Source: Umezawaea sp049997955
Lineage (GTDB): Bacteria; Actinomycetota; Actinomycetes; Mycobacteriales; Pseudonocardiaceae
Length of the DNA: 64,000 nt
Assembly: GCA_049997955.1 (NCBI GenBank)
Contig: JAEBDY010000009.1
Coordinates: forward strand, 62,001-126,000
Direction of reading: 5' to 3'
Each line of letters starts with the position of its first letter. Position 1 is the first letter of the stretch. Made by a program: the position numbers and the translations under genes. The notes below the pieces were generated by a model. That model did not search any database. It saw only the letters and a program-made list of their open reading frames with translations, and was not told the DNA's origin. Below, one piece after another: positions 34,683-43,277 of this stretch.

Positions 34683-36131
34683 TCAGGCGGGGCTTCCCAC
34701 GGCGTACTGCTCCAGCAGAGCGGCGAGCGTCGGGTGGACGCGGGCGCTCAGCTCGGTGCCCTCCTCCGTGTGCTTCTCGGACAGCACCTCGCCCTCGCGG
34801 TGGATGCGCGCCACGATCTCGCCGCGCGCGTACGGCACCAGCGCCTCGACCGTGACCTCCGGCCTGGGGATCAGCTTCGAGATCTGCTGCCGCAGTTCGG
34901 CGATGCCCTCGCCGCTGTGCGCCGACACGAACGCCGCGCCGGGGAACAGGTGGCGCAGGCGGGCGATCGTCAGGTCGCCCACCGCGTCGGTCTTGTTGAC
35001 CACGAGCAGCTCGGCGGGCATCGGCTCGTCGCGCTTGCCGTTGATCTCGGCGATGACCTCGCGGACGGCCTTGACCTGCTTCTCCGGCATGCCGTCGGAG
35101 CCGTCCACCACGTGCACGAGCAGATCGGCCTCGGCGACCTCCTCCAACGTGGAGCGGAACGCCTCGACCAGCTGGTGCGGCAGGTGCCGGACGAACCCGA
35201 CCGTGTCGGTCAGCGTGTACGGCATGCCCTCCGGCGTCTCGCTGCGCCGCGTGGTCGGGTCGAGGGTCGCGAACAGCGCGTCCTCGACCAGCACACCGGC
35301 ACCGGTCAGCGCGTTGAGCAGGCTGGACTTGCCCGCGTTCGTGTACCCGGCGATGGCCACGCTGGGCACGTCGCCGGAGTGGCGACGGCCTCGCTTGGTC
35401 TCGCGGGTGGTGCTCATGGCCGCGATCTCGCGGCGGAGCTTGGCGATGCGCGCCCGGATGCGCCGCCGGTCCGTTTCGAGCTTCGTCTCACCGGGACCGC
35501 GCGTGCCCACGCCGCCGCCGCTGCCACCAGCGCCACCACCCTGCCGGGACAGCGACTCACCCCAGCCGCGCAGCCGCGGCATCATGTACTGGAGCTGGGC
35601 CAGCTCGACCTGCGCCTTGCCCTCACGGGAGCTGGCGTGCTGGGCGAAGATGTCCAGGATCAGCGCGGTCCGGTCGACCACCTTGACCTTGAGCTTCTCC
35701 TCCAGCTGCCGGAGCTGGCCTGGCGAGAGCTCACCGTCGCAGATGACCGTGTCCGCGCCGGAGGAGATCACCACGTCGCGCAGCTCGTTGACCTTGCCCG
35801 AGCCGATGTACGTGGCCGTGTCCGGTTTGTCGCGGCGCTGCACCAGCGCGTCCAGGACCTCGGAGCCCGCGGTCTCGGCGAGCAGCTTCAGCTCCGCCAT
35901 GGACGCGTCGGAGTCCTGCACCGTGCCCTCGGTCCACACGCCGACGAGCACCACCCGCTCCAGGCGGAGCTGCCGGTACTCGACCTCGGTGATGTCCTCG
36001 AGTTCGGTGGAGAGCCCGGCGACGCGGCGCAGTGCCGCGCGGTCGGCCAGTGCGAGGTCGCCCGTGGACAGGTTCTCGTCCTCGTCGGCCCAGTCGGTGG
36101 TGGTGTCGTCGTTCAGCGTGTTTTCCGTCAT
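34683..36131 (-). CDS. hflX: ribosome-associated GTPase HflX
   Basis: The 482-residue protein from ATG 36131 has the HflX N-terminal domain (ERVVLVGVWTEG, TATYIGSGKVNELRD), the Gly-rich linker GGAGGSGGGVGTRGPGE and the G domain (AGYTNAGKSSLLNAL, FATLDPTTR, TDTVGFVRHLP, VNKTDAV). HflX splits stalled 70S ribosomes under stress and in mycobacteria affects macrolide tolerance. A regulator gene lies 42 bases upstream on the same strand and the propeller gene 3 bases downstream. Confidence 0.95.
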   Translation of the reverse strand: MTENTLNDDTTTDWADEDENLSTGDLALADRAALRRVAGLSTELEDITEVEYRQLRLERVVLVGVWTEGTVQDSDASMAELKLLAETAGSEVLDALVQRRDKPDTATYIGSGKVNELRDVVISSGADTVICDGELSPGQLRQLEEKLKVKVVDRTALILDIFAQHASSREGKAQVELAQLQYMMPRLRGWGESLSRQGGGAGGSGGGVGTRGPGETKLETDRRRIRARIAKLRREIAAMSTTRETKRGRRHSGDVPSVAIAGYTNAGKSSLLNALTGAGVLVEDALFATLDPTTRRSETPEGMPYTLTDTVGFVRHLPHQLVEAFRSTLEEVAEADLLVHVVDGSDGMPEKQVKAVREVIAEINGKRDEPMPAELLVVNKTDAVGDLTIARLRHLFPGAAFVSAHSGEGIAELRQQISKLIPRPEVTVEALVPYARGEIVARIHREGEVLSEKHTEEGTELSARVHPTLAALLEQYAVGSPA

Positions 36132-36173
36132 TTGCCCTTCATCGTCCCACGGAGAGCCCACCCGGACGAGTCG

Positions 36174-36662
36174 TTAACCACCGGGGTACAGGGCCAGGTA
36201 GATGGCCGTGGTCGGTGTGCCCGGATCGACCGGTAGGGCGGCTAGCTCCTCCATCAACGAATGGAGGCGGTGCTTTAGTTCCTCGGGATCGATCTTGACG
36301 ACGAGCCTGGTCTGGTCGAGCGCGGCGGGTCCGACGTCGGCGACCTCGCCGAGGAAGGCCTGCAGGACCGCCTCCGAGACCTCGACCTCGTACCCCGCGC
36401 CGTCCAGCCGCCAGGACAGCCCGGTGGAGCGGTACGGGATCTCCTTGGCACCCCGGTTGCCGGAGCGGGCGGGCTGGGCCTCCAGGAAACCGGTGGCCAC
36501 GAGCTTGCGCACGTGGTGCAGCGTGGTCGCGGGGTCCTTGCCCAGCCGTTCGGCGATCTCCTTGTTCGTGAGCGCGTCCTGGTAGGTCAGCCGGATGATC
36601 CGCAGGCGGACGGCGGACGCCATCGCGGCGGCTTGCTCGGGGGTGGCCTTGCGCCTCTGCAC
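36174..36662 (-). CDS. winged-helix (ArsR-like) transcriptional regulator
   Basis: The 162-residue protein has an N-terminal helix-turn-helix (residues 10-60; RLTYQDALTNKEIAERLGKD, PATTLHHVRKLVATGFLEAQ) and a C-terminal dimer/ligand part. It is divergent from an MFS transporter gene with only 53 bases between the starts, where a 9-bp inverted repeat is found. This is the usual layout of a repressor controlling its exporter. The ligand is unknown. Confidence 0.86.
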   Translation of the reverse strand: MQRRKATPEQAAAMASAVRLRIIRLTYQDALTNKEIAERLGKDPATTLHHVRKLVATGFLEAQPARSGNRGAKEIPYRSTGLSWRLDGAGYEVEVSEAVLQAFLGEVADVGPAALDQTRLVVKIDPEELKHRLHSLMEELAALPVDPGTPTTAIYLALYPGG

Positions 36663-36673
36663 TTCCGCAGTCT

Positions 36674-36699
36674 AAGTGATTGACCGTTTCCAATCACTT
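36674..36699. promoter_or_regulatory. operator between the regulator and MFS genes
   Basis: AAGTGATTG (36674-36682) and CAATCACTT (36691-36699) form a perfect 9-bp inverted repeat with an 8-base spacer, in the 53-base divergent gap. It is the likely binding site of the winged-helix regulator. Confidence 0.7.
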
Positions 36700-36715
36700 C
36701 GGCGACACTCTGCCC

Positions 36716-37951
36716 ATGGTTCTCTGGACGCACCGGGACTTCCGGCTCCTCTGGGCGGGCGACACCGTCAGCCAGTTCGGCTCCTCGATCGGGCGCACGG
36801 TCCTCCCGCTGCTCGCCGCGACCACGCTGGCCGCGACGCCGTGGGAGATGGGTGTGCTCAGCGCGGCGGGCACGGCCGCGTTCCTGCTGATCGGGCTGCC
36901 TGCGGGCGTCTGGGTCGACCGGATGCGCCGACGGCCCCTGATGATCGCCACCGACGTGCTGCGCGCGGTCCTGCTGCTGTCCGTCCCGCTCGCCTGGTGG
37001 CTCGGCGTGCTGACGCTCGCGCAGCTCGTCGTGGTCGCGCTGCTGGTCGGCGTGTGCACGGTCTTCTTCGACATCGCCTACCAGTCGTACCTGCCGTCGC
37101 TGATCGGCCGGGAGCACCTGGTCGAGGGCAACTCGAAGCTCCAGGCGAGCCAGTCGGTCGCCGACGTGTCGGGACCCGCGCTGGCGGGTGGCGTCGCCCA
37201 GGCGATCGGCGCCGCGAACGGCGTCCTCGCCACCGGGCTCGGCTACCTGGGCTCGGCGCTGTTCCTGTGGCGGATCAAGGGCGTCGAGCCCCCGCCCCGA
37301 CCGCGCGAGGGCCGCAAGCTGCGCACCGACATCGCCGAGGGCCTGCGGTTCGTGTTCGACAACAGGTCGCTGCGGGCCATCGTGGGCTGCACCGGCACGT
37401 CCAACTTCTTCTCCGGCCTGGAGATGGCCGTGGTGATCCTGTTCCTGGTCCGCGACGTCGGGCTGTCCGAGGGTCTGGTCGGGCTGCTGCTCAGCGCGGG
37501 CGGGATCGGCGGCGTGCTCGGCGCGGTGACCGCGAACCGGTGGAACCAGCGGCTCGGCCAGACGCGGGTGATCTGGCTGTCGTTGCTGGTCACGCAGCCG
37601 TTCGGCCTGCTGCTGCCGCTGACGGCGAACGACTGGCGGATCGGTCTCGCCATGCTGGGCACGGCGATCGCGGCCTACGGCGTGATCGTCTACAACGTCA
37701 GCCAGGTCAGCTTCCGGCAGACGCTGTGCCCGGACCACCTGCTCGGCCGGATGAACGCCAGCGTGCGGTTCCTCGTGTGGGGCACGATCCCGCTGGGCGG
37801 CCTGGTCGGCGGCCTGCTGGGCGGCTGGGCCGGGGTGCGCACGACCCTGTGGATCGGCATGATCGGGCAAATCCTCGCCGTTCTCTGGGTTCTGCTGTCA
37901 CCGCTGCGCACAACCCGTGACCAAGCGGCTACCGTTTCCGACCATGGCTGA
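36716..37951 (+). CDS. MFS transporter (efflux type)
   Basis: The 411-residue protein starts MVLWTHRDFRLLWAGDTVSQFG, the standard opening of the enterobactin/macrolide-exporter-like MFS group. It has about twelve hydrophobic segments with the loop motif AGVWVDRMRRRPLMI between helices 2 and 3. It probably exports a small molecule sensed by the divergent repressor. ATG 36680 would begin inside the operator and is rejected. Its 3' end overlaps the SMP-30 gene by 8 bases, so the two are coupled. Confidence 0.88.
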   Translation: MVLWTHRDFRLLWAGDTVSQFGSSIGRTVLPLLAATTLAATPWEMGVLSAAGTAAFLLIGLPAGVWVDRMRRRPLMIATDVLRAVLLLSVPLAWWLGVLTLAQLVVVALLVGVCTVFFDIAYQSYLPSLIGREHLVEGNSKLQASQSVADVSGPALAGGVAQAIGAANGVLATGLGYLGSALFLWRIKGVEPPPRPREGRKLRTDIAEGLRFVFDNRSLRAIVGCTGTSNFFSGLEMAVVILFLVRDVGLSEGLVGLLLSAGGIGGVLGAVTANRWNQRLGQTRVIWLSLLVTQPFGLLLPLTANDWRIGLAMLGTAIAAYGVIVYNVSQVSFRQTLCPDHLLGRMNASVRFLVWGTIPLGGLVGGLLGGWAGVRTTLWIGMIGQILAVLWVLLSPLRTTRDQAATVSDHG

Positions 37952-38819
37952 CACGAGCGTGCTCCTCGACGGACTCCACTTCGGCGAAGCGCCGCGGCAC
38001 GGTCCGGACGGCAAGTTCTACTTCTCGGACTTCTACGAGAAGGCCGTCTTCACCGTGGACCTCCAGACCGGGGAGAAGCAGGTGGTCTGCTCGCTGCCCG
38101 GCCAACCCTCCGGCCTCGGCTGGCTGCCGGACGGCAGGCTGCTCGTGGTGTCGATGAAGGACCGCACGGTCCGCAGGCTGGAGTCGAACGGGGTGCTCGC
38201 GCTGCACGCGGACCTGTTCGACATCGCCACGTTCCACACCAACGACATGCTGGTCGACGCGCGCGGCCGCGCCTACGTGGGCAACTTCGGGTTCGACCTG
38301 CACAAGAAGATCAACGAGGACGGCATCGAGTCGCTCCTGGACCCGTCCTACGAGCCGCAGGGCACCCCGCTCGCGCTGGTGGAACCGGACGGCACGACCC
38401 GCGTGGCCGCCGAGGACCTGAAGTTCCCGAACGGCATGGTGCTGCTGCCCAACGGCACGCTGCTCGTGGCCGAGACGCTGGCGTACCGGCTGACCGCGTT
38501 CGACGTCGCCGAGGACGGCTCGCTGAGCAACCGGCGGGTGTGGGCCGACCTGCGCGAGCACGTCATCGCGCCGGACGGGATCTGCGTGGACGCCGAGGGC
38601 GGCGTCTGGGTCGCGACCGCGCTGCAGCCGGTGGTCGTGCGGATCGTCGAGGGCGGCACGATCACCGACCGCGTCGAGACGAGCCAGATCAGCTTCGCCG
38701 TCGGGCTGATCGGCAACACGCTGGTCGCCTGCACCGCGCCGACCTCGGACCCCGATGTCGTGGGCAAGCAGCACGTCGGCAGGCTGGAGACCGTGCAGGT
38801 GAAGGTCGGCGACCGCTAG
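37944..38819 (+). CDS. SMP-30/gluconolactonase/LRE family protein
   Basis: The 291-residue six-bladed propeller protein begins MADTSVLLDGLHFGEAPRHG (metal-binding Glu), with PSGLGWLPDGRLLVVSM, FPNGMVLLPNGTLLVAET (metal-binding Asn) and IAPDGICVDAEGGVWVA (catalytic Asp). Members hydrolyse lactones or related esters using a divalent metal. It is translationally coupled to the MFS gene, so it may act on the transported compound. It ends in a 4-base overlap with convergent dapF. Confidence 0.88.
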   Translation: MADTSVLLDGLHFGEAPRHGPDGKFYFSDFYEKAVFTVDLQTGEKQVVCSLPGQPSGLGWLPDGRLLVVSMKDRTVRRLESNGVLALHADLFDIATFHTNDMLVDARGRAYVGNFGFDLHKKINEDGIESLLDPSYEPQGTPLALVEPDGTTRVAAEDLKFPNGMVLLPNGTLLVAETLAYRLTAFDVAEDGSLSNRRVWADLREHVIAPDGICVDAEGGVWVATALQPVVVRIVEGGTITDRVETSQISFAVGLIGNTLVACTAPTSDPDVVGKQHVGRLETVQVKVGDR

Positions 38820-39619
38820 AGCGAGTCCCACCAGGCCCGGTCGAGTTCGCCGCGCGCGACGAGCACGGCCGGGCCGGTGAGGGTGCTGGACCCCTCGCCG
38901 ATCACGACGCCCACCCGTCCACCGGGGATGTCCACAGTGGCCTGTCCGGTGGTGCGGCCCCGGCCGTGCAGCCAGGACGCGACGGCGGCGACCGTGCCGG
39001 TGCCGCACGAGCGGGTCTCCCCCACGCCGCGCTCGTGCACGCGCATCCTCAGGGCGCCGTCGCCAAGGACGTTCACGAACTCCAGGTTGACGCCGTTCGG
39101 GAACACGATCGGGTCGAAGTGGGGCTGCTCGGTGAGGTCGAGGGTCGCCACGGGCACGTCGGTCACGCACGCGAGGTGCGGGTTGCCCACGTCGACGGCC
39201 ACGCCCGCGAAGTCCGCGCCGCTGGTCTTCGTGGTCGACGTGCCGGTGATCCGGGCTTCGCCCATCTCCACCGTGACGCTGCCGTCGGCGTGCGCCACGA
39301 CGGGCTTGGCACCCGCGCGGGTGCCGACGACGAACTCGCCGACGGGCATCAGACCGGCGTCGACCAGGTAGTGCGCGAACACCCGCACGCCGTTGCCGCA
39401 CATCTCCGCGATCGAGCCGTCGGCGTTGCGGTAGTCCATGAACCACGGACCCATGTCGAGCCTGGTCACGCGCAGCACGCCGTCCGCGCCCAGACCCCGC
39501 TGCCGGTCGCAGAGCGCTCGCACGCGCGCCTCGGTCAGGTCCAGCACGCCGTCCGGGTCCGGCAGCAGCACGAAGTCGTTCTCGGTGCCGTGCCCTTTGA
39601 GGAATTCCACTCCGCCCAC
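38816..39619 (-). CDS. dapF: diaminopimelate epimerase
   Basis: The 267-residue enzyme carries both catalytic cysteines: Cys74 in AEMCGNGVRVF and Cys205 in ETRSCGTGTVAA, each in one half of the pseudo-symmetric fold. It converts LL- to meso-diaminopimelate for lysine and peptidoglycan synthesis. miaA lies 9 bases upstream on the same strand. The dapF-miaA association is conserved in actinobacteria. Confidence 0.96.
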   Translation of the reverse strand: MGGVEFLKGHGTENDFVLLPDPDGVLDLTEARVRALCDRQRGLGADGVLRVTRLDMGPWFMDYRNADGSIAEMCGNGVRVFAHYLVDAGLMPVGEFVVGTRAGAKPVVAHADGSVTVEMGEARITGTSTTKTSGADFAGVAVDVGNPHLACVTDVPVATLDLTEQPHFDPIVFPNGVNLEFVNVLGDGALRMRVHERGVGETRSCGTGTVAAVASWLHGRGRTTGQATVDIPGGRVGVVIGEGSSTLTGPAVLVARGELDRAWWDSL

Positions 39620-39628
39620 GGCACCAGG

Positions 39629-40531
39629 TTACGTGCCGAGCAGGGCCAGCACTTCCCCGACCAGGTCGGGGCGGGCCGCGTCGAACCAGGTGATCCGCTG
39701 GTCGCGGCGGAACCAGGAGCGCTGCCGCCGGACGAACCGGCGGGTGGCCCGCGCGGTCTCCTCGGCGGCCGCCGCCAGGTCGTGCTCGCCGTCGAACGCG
39801 GCCAGCACCTGCTGGTAGCCGAGCGCGCGCGCCGCCGTGCGACCGTCGCGCAGTCCCACGGCCTCCAGCGCGCGCACCTCGTCGACCAGGCCCGCCTCGA
39901 ACATCAGCCGCACCCGCAGGTCGACGCGCTCGTCCAGTTCGGGCACCTCGCGGTCCACGCCGACCAGCACGGTGCCGTAGCGCGCGGGACCGGGCTTGGG
40001 CAGGTTCGCCGAGAACGGCTTCCCGGTCAGCTCGATGACCTCCAGCGCGCGCACGACGCGGCGGACGTTGCCGGGCAGGATCGCCAGCGCGGCCGACGGG
40101 TCGAGCGCGGCCAGCCGCTCGTGCAGCGCGGGACCGCCCACGACGGCCAGTTCCTCCTCCAGCCGCGCGCGGACCACGTCGTCCGTGCCGGGGAACTTCA
40201 GGTCGTCCAGCACGGCCTGCACGTACAGGCCGGAGCCGCCGACGAGCACCGGCGTGCGGCCGTCGGCCAGCAGTTCCTCCACGAGCGCGCGCGTGTGGCG
40301 CTGGTAGGCGGCGACGGAGGCGGTCTCGGTCACGTCCAGCACGTCGAGCAGGTGGTGCGGGACGCCGTGGCGCTCGGCCTCGGTGATCTTCGCCGTGCCG
40401 ATGTCCATGCCCCGGTAGAGCTGCATCGCGTCGGCGTTGACCACCTCGCCGCCGAGTTCGAGCGCGAGGCGGACGGCGAGGTCGGACTTGCCGGTGGCGG
40501 TGGGGCCGACGACGGCGACGGGGACGGTCAC
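39629..40531 (-). CDS. miaA: tRNA dimethylallyltransferase
   Basis: The GTG at 40531 gives 300 residues with the P-loop VVGPTATGKSDLAV at the very N-terminus, NADAMQLYRGMDIGTAKI and the DMAPP-transferase region GGSGLYVQAVLDDL. It isopentenylates A37 of tRNAs that read UNN codons; MiaB, encoded 3 kb away, then methylthiolates the product. The start overlaps the 3' end of the upstream gene by 4 bases, indicating coupling. Confidence 0.95.
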   Translation of the reverse strand: MTVPVAVVGPTATGKSDLAVRLALELGGEVVNADAMQLYRGMDIGTAKITEAERHGVPHHLLDVLDVTETASVAAYQRHTRALVEELLADGRTPVLVGGSGLYVQAVLDDLKFPGTDDVVRARLEEELAVVGGPALHERLAALDPSAALAILPGNVRRVVRALEVIELTGKPFSANLPKPGPARYGTVLVGVDREVPELDERVDLRVRLMFEAGLVDEVRALEAVGLRDGRTAARALGYQQVLAAFDGEHDLAAAAEETARATRRFVRRQRSWFRRDQRITWFDAARPDLVGEVLALLGT

Positions 40532-41235
40532 GCCCCAGTTTCCCAGACGGCGACGTGGTAGCCGACGCCGTAGGGCACGAGCAGTTCCGAGCGGGCGCAC
40601 CGCCACGGCCCGGTGGCCCCGGCCAGGCCTGCGAGCACCTGCCACGCCGCCCGGCCGTCGGCGCCCAGTTCGGCGGCGAGCGCGGGGTCGAGGTCGCGCA
40701 GCGCCTCGGGGTCGGCGGCGGCCAGCGCCGCGCGCACGCCGTCGTCGAACGGCCCGGCGCGGTCGTCCGGACGGCCGACGGACGCGTCGCCGTGCCGGTG
40801 CGAGCCCGTGCCGAGGACGAGGAACCCGACACCGGGCTCGGCCGCGAGGTCCTTCCCGACCGCGAAGCAGTCGGCGGGCGGCAGATCCGGGTGGACCAGT
40901 TCCACTCGGACGGCAGACGCCCCCACGGCGGCGCGCAACCAGCCCGCGACCAGTGCCGGCAGCGGCAGATCGGGGTCCGAAGTGGACTCGACGGCCGAAA
41001 GCGCCACCGGCACATCGACGCCGTATCCGCGGAACGTCCCGGAGATGTCCGGGCCGACCGTCCTCCGACCGGACGGATCACCCGCGATGACCACCCAGCG
41101 GGACGAGCTGTCCGCCAGTTCCCGTGCCGCCGCGAGGCACGCCGCGCGCAACGGTTCGGTCTCGGCCACGGCGCCCCCGACCAGCTCGGGCACGAGCAGA
41201 GGCGGGTGCGGCAGCACCGCCAGACGTGAGATCAC
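40528..41235 (-). CDS. class III extradiol dioxygenase superfamily protein
   Basis: The 235-residue protein (GTG start at 41235) begins VISRLAVLPHPPLLVPELVGG, the first metal-ligand His region of the LigB-like extradiol dioxygenase fold. LVLGTGSHRHGDAS supplies further histidines. The same gene position next to miaA is occupied in mycobacteria by a conserved Ala-rich protein (Rv2728c). No catalytic role is established for this conserved group. It overlaps miaA by 4 bases. Confidence 0.75.
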   Translation of the reverse strand: MISRLAVLPHPPLLVPELVGGAVAETEPLRAACLAAARELADSSSRWVVIAGDPSGRRTVGPDISGTFRGYGVDVPVALSAVESTSDPDLPLPALVAGWLRAAVGASAVRVELVHPDLPPADCFAVGKDLAAEPGVGFLVLGTGSHRHGDASVGRPDDRAGPFDDGVRAALAAADPEALRDLDPALAAELGADGRAAWQVLAGLAGATGPWRCARSELLVPYGVGYHVAVWETGA

Positions 41236-41418
41236 ACCTCGTGACGCTACCCATCTTCGACACCGCAGTACCGGGCCGAGCTCTGACCTGTTTGAATGCG
41301 CGCGGGGTACTGGAGACGATGAGACGGTCCAGGTACTCGGTGCTGGGCCCCGCCGGTGGCGGGGCGCCCGTGGTTGGCACGGGCACCACGAAGTGGGCAG
41401 GCGAGGAGGAAGCCGGCG

Positions 41419-42753
41419 ATGACGGAGCACGAGACGACACCGGAGACCACTGGTGACAGTGGCGGCACGACAACGGTGATCGAGGGAACGAAGCAGGAGA
41501 GCGCCCCGGTGGCCGCTCCGCCGGTCCCCGTGGCGTCGGACCACCCTGACCGCTGGGGACGCGTGGACGCGGACGGCACCGTCTACGTCAAGACGGCCGA
41601 CGGCGAGCGCGTCGTGGGGTCCTGGCAGGCGGGCGAGCCCGAGGAGGGCCTCGCGCACTTCGCGCGCCGGTTCGACGACCTGCGGACCGAGGTCGAGCTG
41701 CTCGTGGCGCGGCTGTCCTCCGGCGCGGGCGACCCGAAGCACGCCCTCACGAGCGCGAAGCACGTGCGGGAGACGCTGAAGGACGCGGCGGTCGTCGGCG
41801 ACCTGGAGTCGCTGGCCAAGCGCGTGGACCACGTGCTCGCCAAGGCCGAGGAAGGCCTGGAGAAGGCCAAGGAGGCCAAGGAGGCCGCGCGCACCCAGTC
41901 CGTGGCGCGCAAGCAGGAACTGGTCGAAGAGGCCGAGACGCTCGCCAACGAGTCGACCCAGTGGAAGACCACGGGCGACCGCTTGCGGCAGATCCTGGAC
42001 GAGTGGAAGACCATCCGCGGCGTCGACCGCAAGACCGACGAGCAGCTGTGGCGGCGGTTCTCCAAGGCGCGCGACGCGTTCAACCGCCGTCGCGGCTCCC
42101 ACTTCGCGGACCTCGACCGCCAGCGCGGCGTGGCGAAGAACCGCAAGCAGGAACTGGTCGAAGAGGCGGAGAAGCTCGTCCAGTCCGACGACTGGGGCCC
42201 CACGGCCGGTCGCTACAAGGACCTCATGGTCGAGTGGAAGGCGGCGGGTCGGGCTCCGAAGGAGGCCGACGACGGGCTCTGGCAGCGCTTCCGCGCCGCC
42301 CAGGACGCGTTCTTCGCCCGCCGCTCCGAGGCCTTCAACGAGCGCGACGCGGAGTTCGGCACCAACGCGCAGCTGAAGGAAGCCCTGCTGGCCGAGGCCG
42401 AGGCGATCGACCCCACCGGTGATCTGGAGACGGCCCGGGCGCAGCTGTACAAGATCCAGGAGCGCTGGGACGCGATCGGGAAGGTGCCCCGCGAGCGGGT
42501 CCGCGACCTGGAGGGCAAGCTGCGCTCCATCGAGGAGAAGGTGCGCGGGGCGGTCGACGCGCAGTGGCGCCGGTCCGATCCCGAGGCCGAGGCCCGGGTG
42601 GCGCAGTTCCGGGAGCGGGTGGAGCAGTTCGAGGCCCAGGCCGAGAAGGCTCGGTCGGCTGGGGACAAGCGGCGGGCTGAGCAGGCCGAGGCTCAGGCGA
42701 AGCAGTGGCGGGAGTGGTTGTCGGCTGCTGAGGCGGCTGTGGCTACTCGATAG
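41419..42753 (+). CDS. DUF349 domain-containing coiled-coil protein
   Basis: ATG 41419 follows GAGGAGGAAG. The 444-residue protein has an acidic N-terminus and several DUF349 repeats (for example about 170-240 and 250-315; RQILDEWKTIRGVDRKTDEQ, YKDLMVEWKAAGRAPKEADD, WDAIGKVPRERVRDLEGKLR). A long charged coiled coil ends it. The corresponding gene in mycobacteria is Rv2731. Function is unknown; the protein is cytoplasmic. It ends in a strong terminator. Confidence 0.9.
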   Translation: MTEHETTPETTGDSGGTTTVIEGTKQESAPVAAPPVPVASDHPDRWGRVDADGTVYVKTADGERVVGSWQAGEPEEGLAHFARRFDDLRTEVELLVARLSSGAGDPKHALTSAKHVRETLKDAAVVGDLESLAKRVDHVLAKAEEGLEKAKEAKEAARTQSVARKQELVEEAETLANESTQWKTTGDRLRQILDEWKTIRGVDRKTDEQLWRRFSKARDAFNRRRGSHFADLDRQRGVAKNRKQELVEEAEKLVQSDDWGPTAGRYKDLMVEWKAAGRAPKEADDGLWQRFRAAQDAFFARRSEAFNERDAEFGTNAQLKEALLAEAEAIDPTGDLETARAQLYKIQERWDAIGKVPRERVRDLEGKLRSIEEKVRGAVDAQWRRSDPEAEARVAQFRERVEQFEAQAEKARSAGDKRRAEQAEAQAKQWREWLSAAEAAVATR

Positions 42754-42765
42754 GTTTTTTGGGGA

Positions 42766-42799
42766 ACGGGCGCTCCTTTTTTGGGGGCGCCCGTTTTTG
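42766..42799 (+). terminator. rho-independent terminator of the DUF349 gene
   Basis: ACGGGCGC and GCGCCCGT (42766-42773, 42787-42794) form the stem, followed by TTTTT. It lies 13 bases after the DUF349 stop. Confidence 0.9.
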
Positions 42800-42800
42800 C

Positions 42801-42920
42801 TTGTTGCCCACCCCGCTCGCGCGATTATTTCTATGCCCATTTCCGTTTGTCAAGGCGGGAAAGATGCCTTGACAAACGGAAATGGGCATGAAGGCGCTGG
42901 GGATCGGGGTGGGGCAGAGG
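42801..42920 (+). repeat. structured intergenic repeat element, copy 1
   Basis: A perfect 24-bp stem (42833-42856 with 42866-42889) encloses a 9-base loop. The inner part GTCAAGGCGGGAAAGATG and the flanks (CCACCCCG and GCGCGATTAT before, GGCGCTGGGGATCGGGGTGG after) recur in copy 2 on the other strand. The outer 14 bp of the stem (ATGCCCATTTCCGT) differ completely from copy 2 yet pair perfectly. Confidence 0.85.
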
Positions 42921-43139
42921 GTGTGGCAACGGCGTGAGCCCGAGTGCCGTCGTGGTCAGGATTCACGCCAAGAGAGGCCATTTCACCATGCAGTCAAGCC
43001 TGCCGCAGCGTTAGAGACGATCGGACTGGGCGGACTCACCGGCCAAGCCCCACCGGCCACCAGACCCAACCGGCCACCCGCCAGCTTGAGCCACCTATCG
43101 ACCACGACCCGACCGGAACAAGACTGGTCTTTCGCAGTT
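42921..43139. other. gene-free spacer between the two hairpin elements
   Basis: These 219 bases between the inverted element copies show no ribosome site, no recognisable protein and no further repeat. Short frames on both strands read into the hairpins and are not credible genes. Confidence 0.6.
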
Positions 43140-43256
43140 CCCTCCCCACCCCGATCCCCAGCGCCCTCACGGCTTTTCGACTTTGTCAAGACATCTTTCC
43201 CGCCTTGACAAAGTCGAAAAGCCGTGGAGATAATTGCGCAACGGGGTGGCAAAAGG
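43140..43256 (-). repeat. structured intergenic repeat element, copy 2 (inverted)
   Basis: Read on the minus strand, a perfect 23-bp stem (43168-43190 with 43204-43226) encloses a 13-base loop. The core GTCAAGGCGGGAAAGATG is the same as in copy 1, and so are the flanks CCACCCCGTTGCGC, ATTATCTC and GGCGCTGGGGATCGGGGTGG. The outer stem CACGGCTTTTCGAC differs from copy 1 but is fully paired. It lies just after the membrane protein stop at 43278. Confidence 0.85.
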
Positions 43257-43277
43257 CCTCAAAAACAAGACCCCAAA

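Noticed and set aside
42882..43252. Short frames on both strands between the hairpin elements
   Set aside because: They read through the palindromes and their flanks, so the peptides are by-products of the repeat DNA. No ribosome sites.
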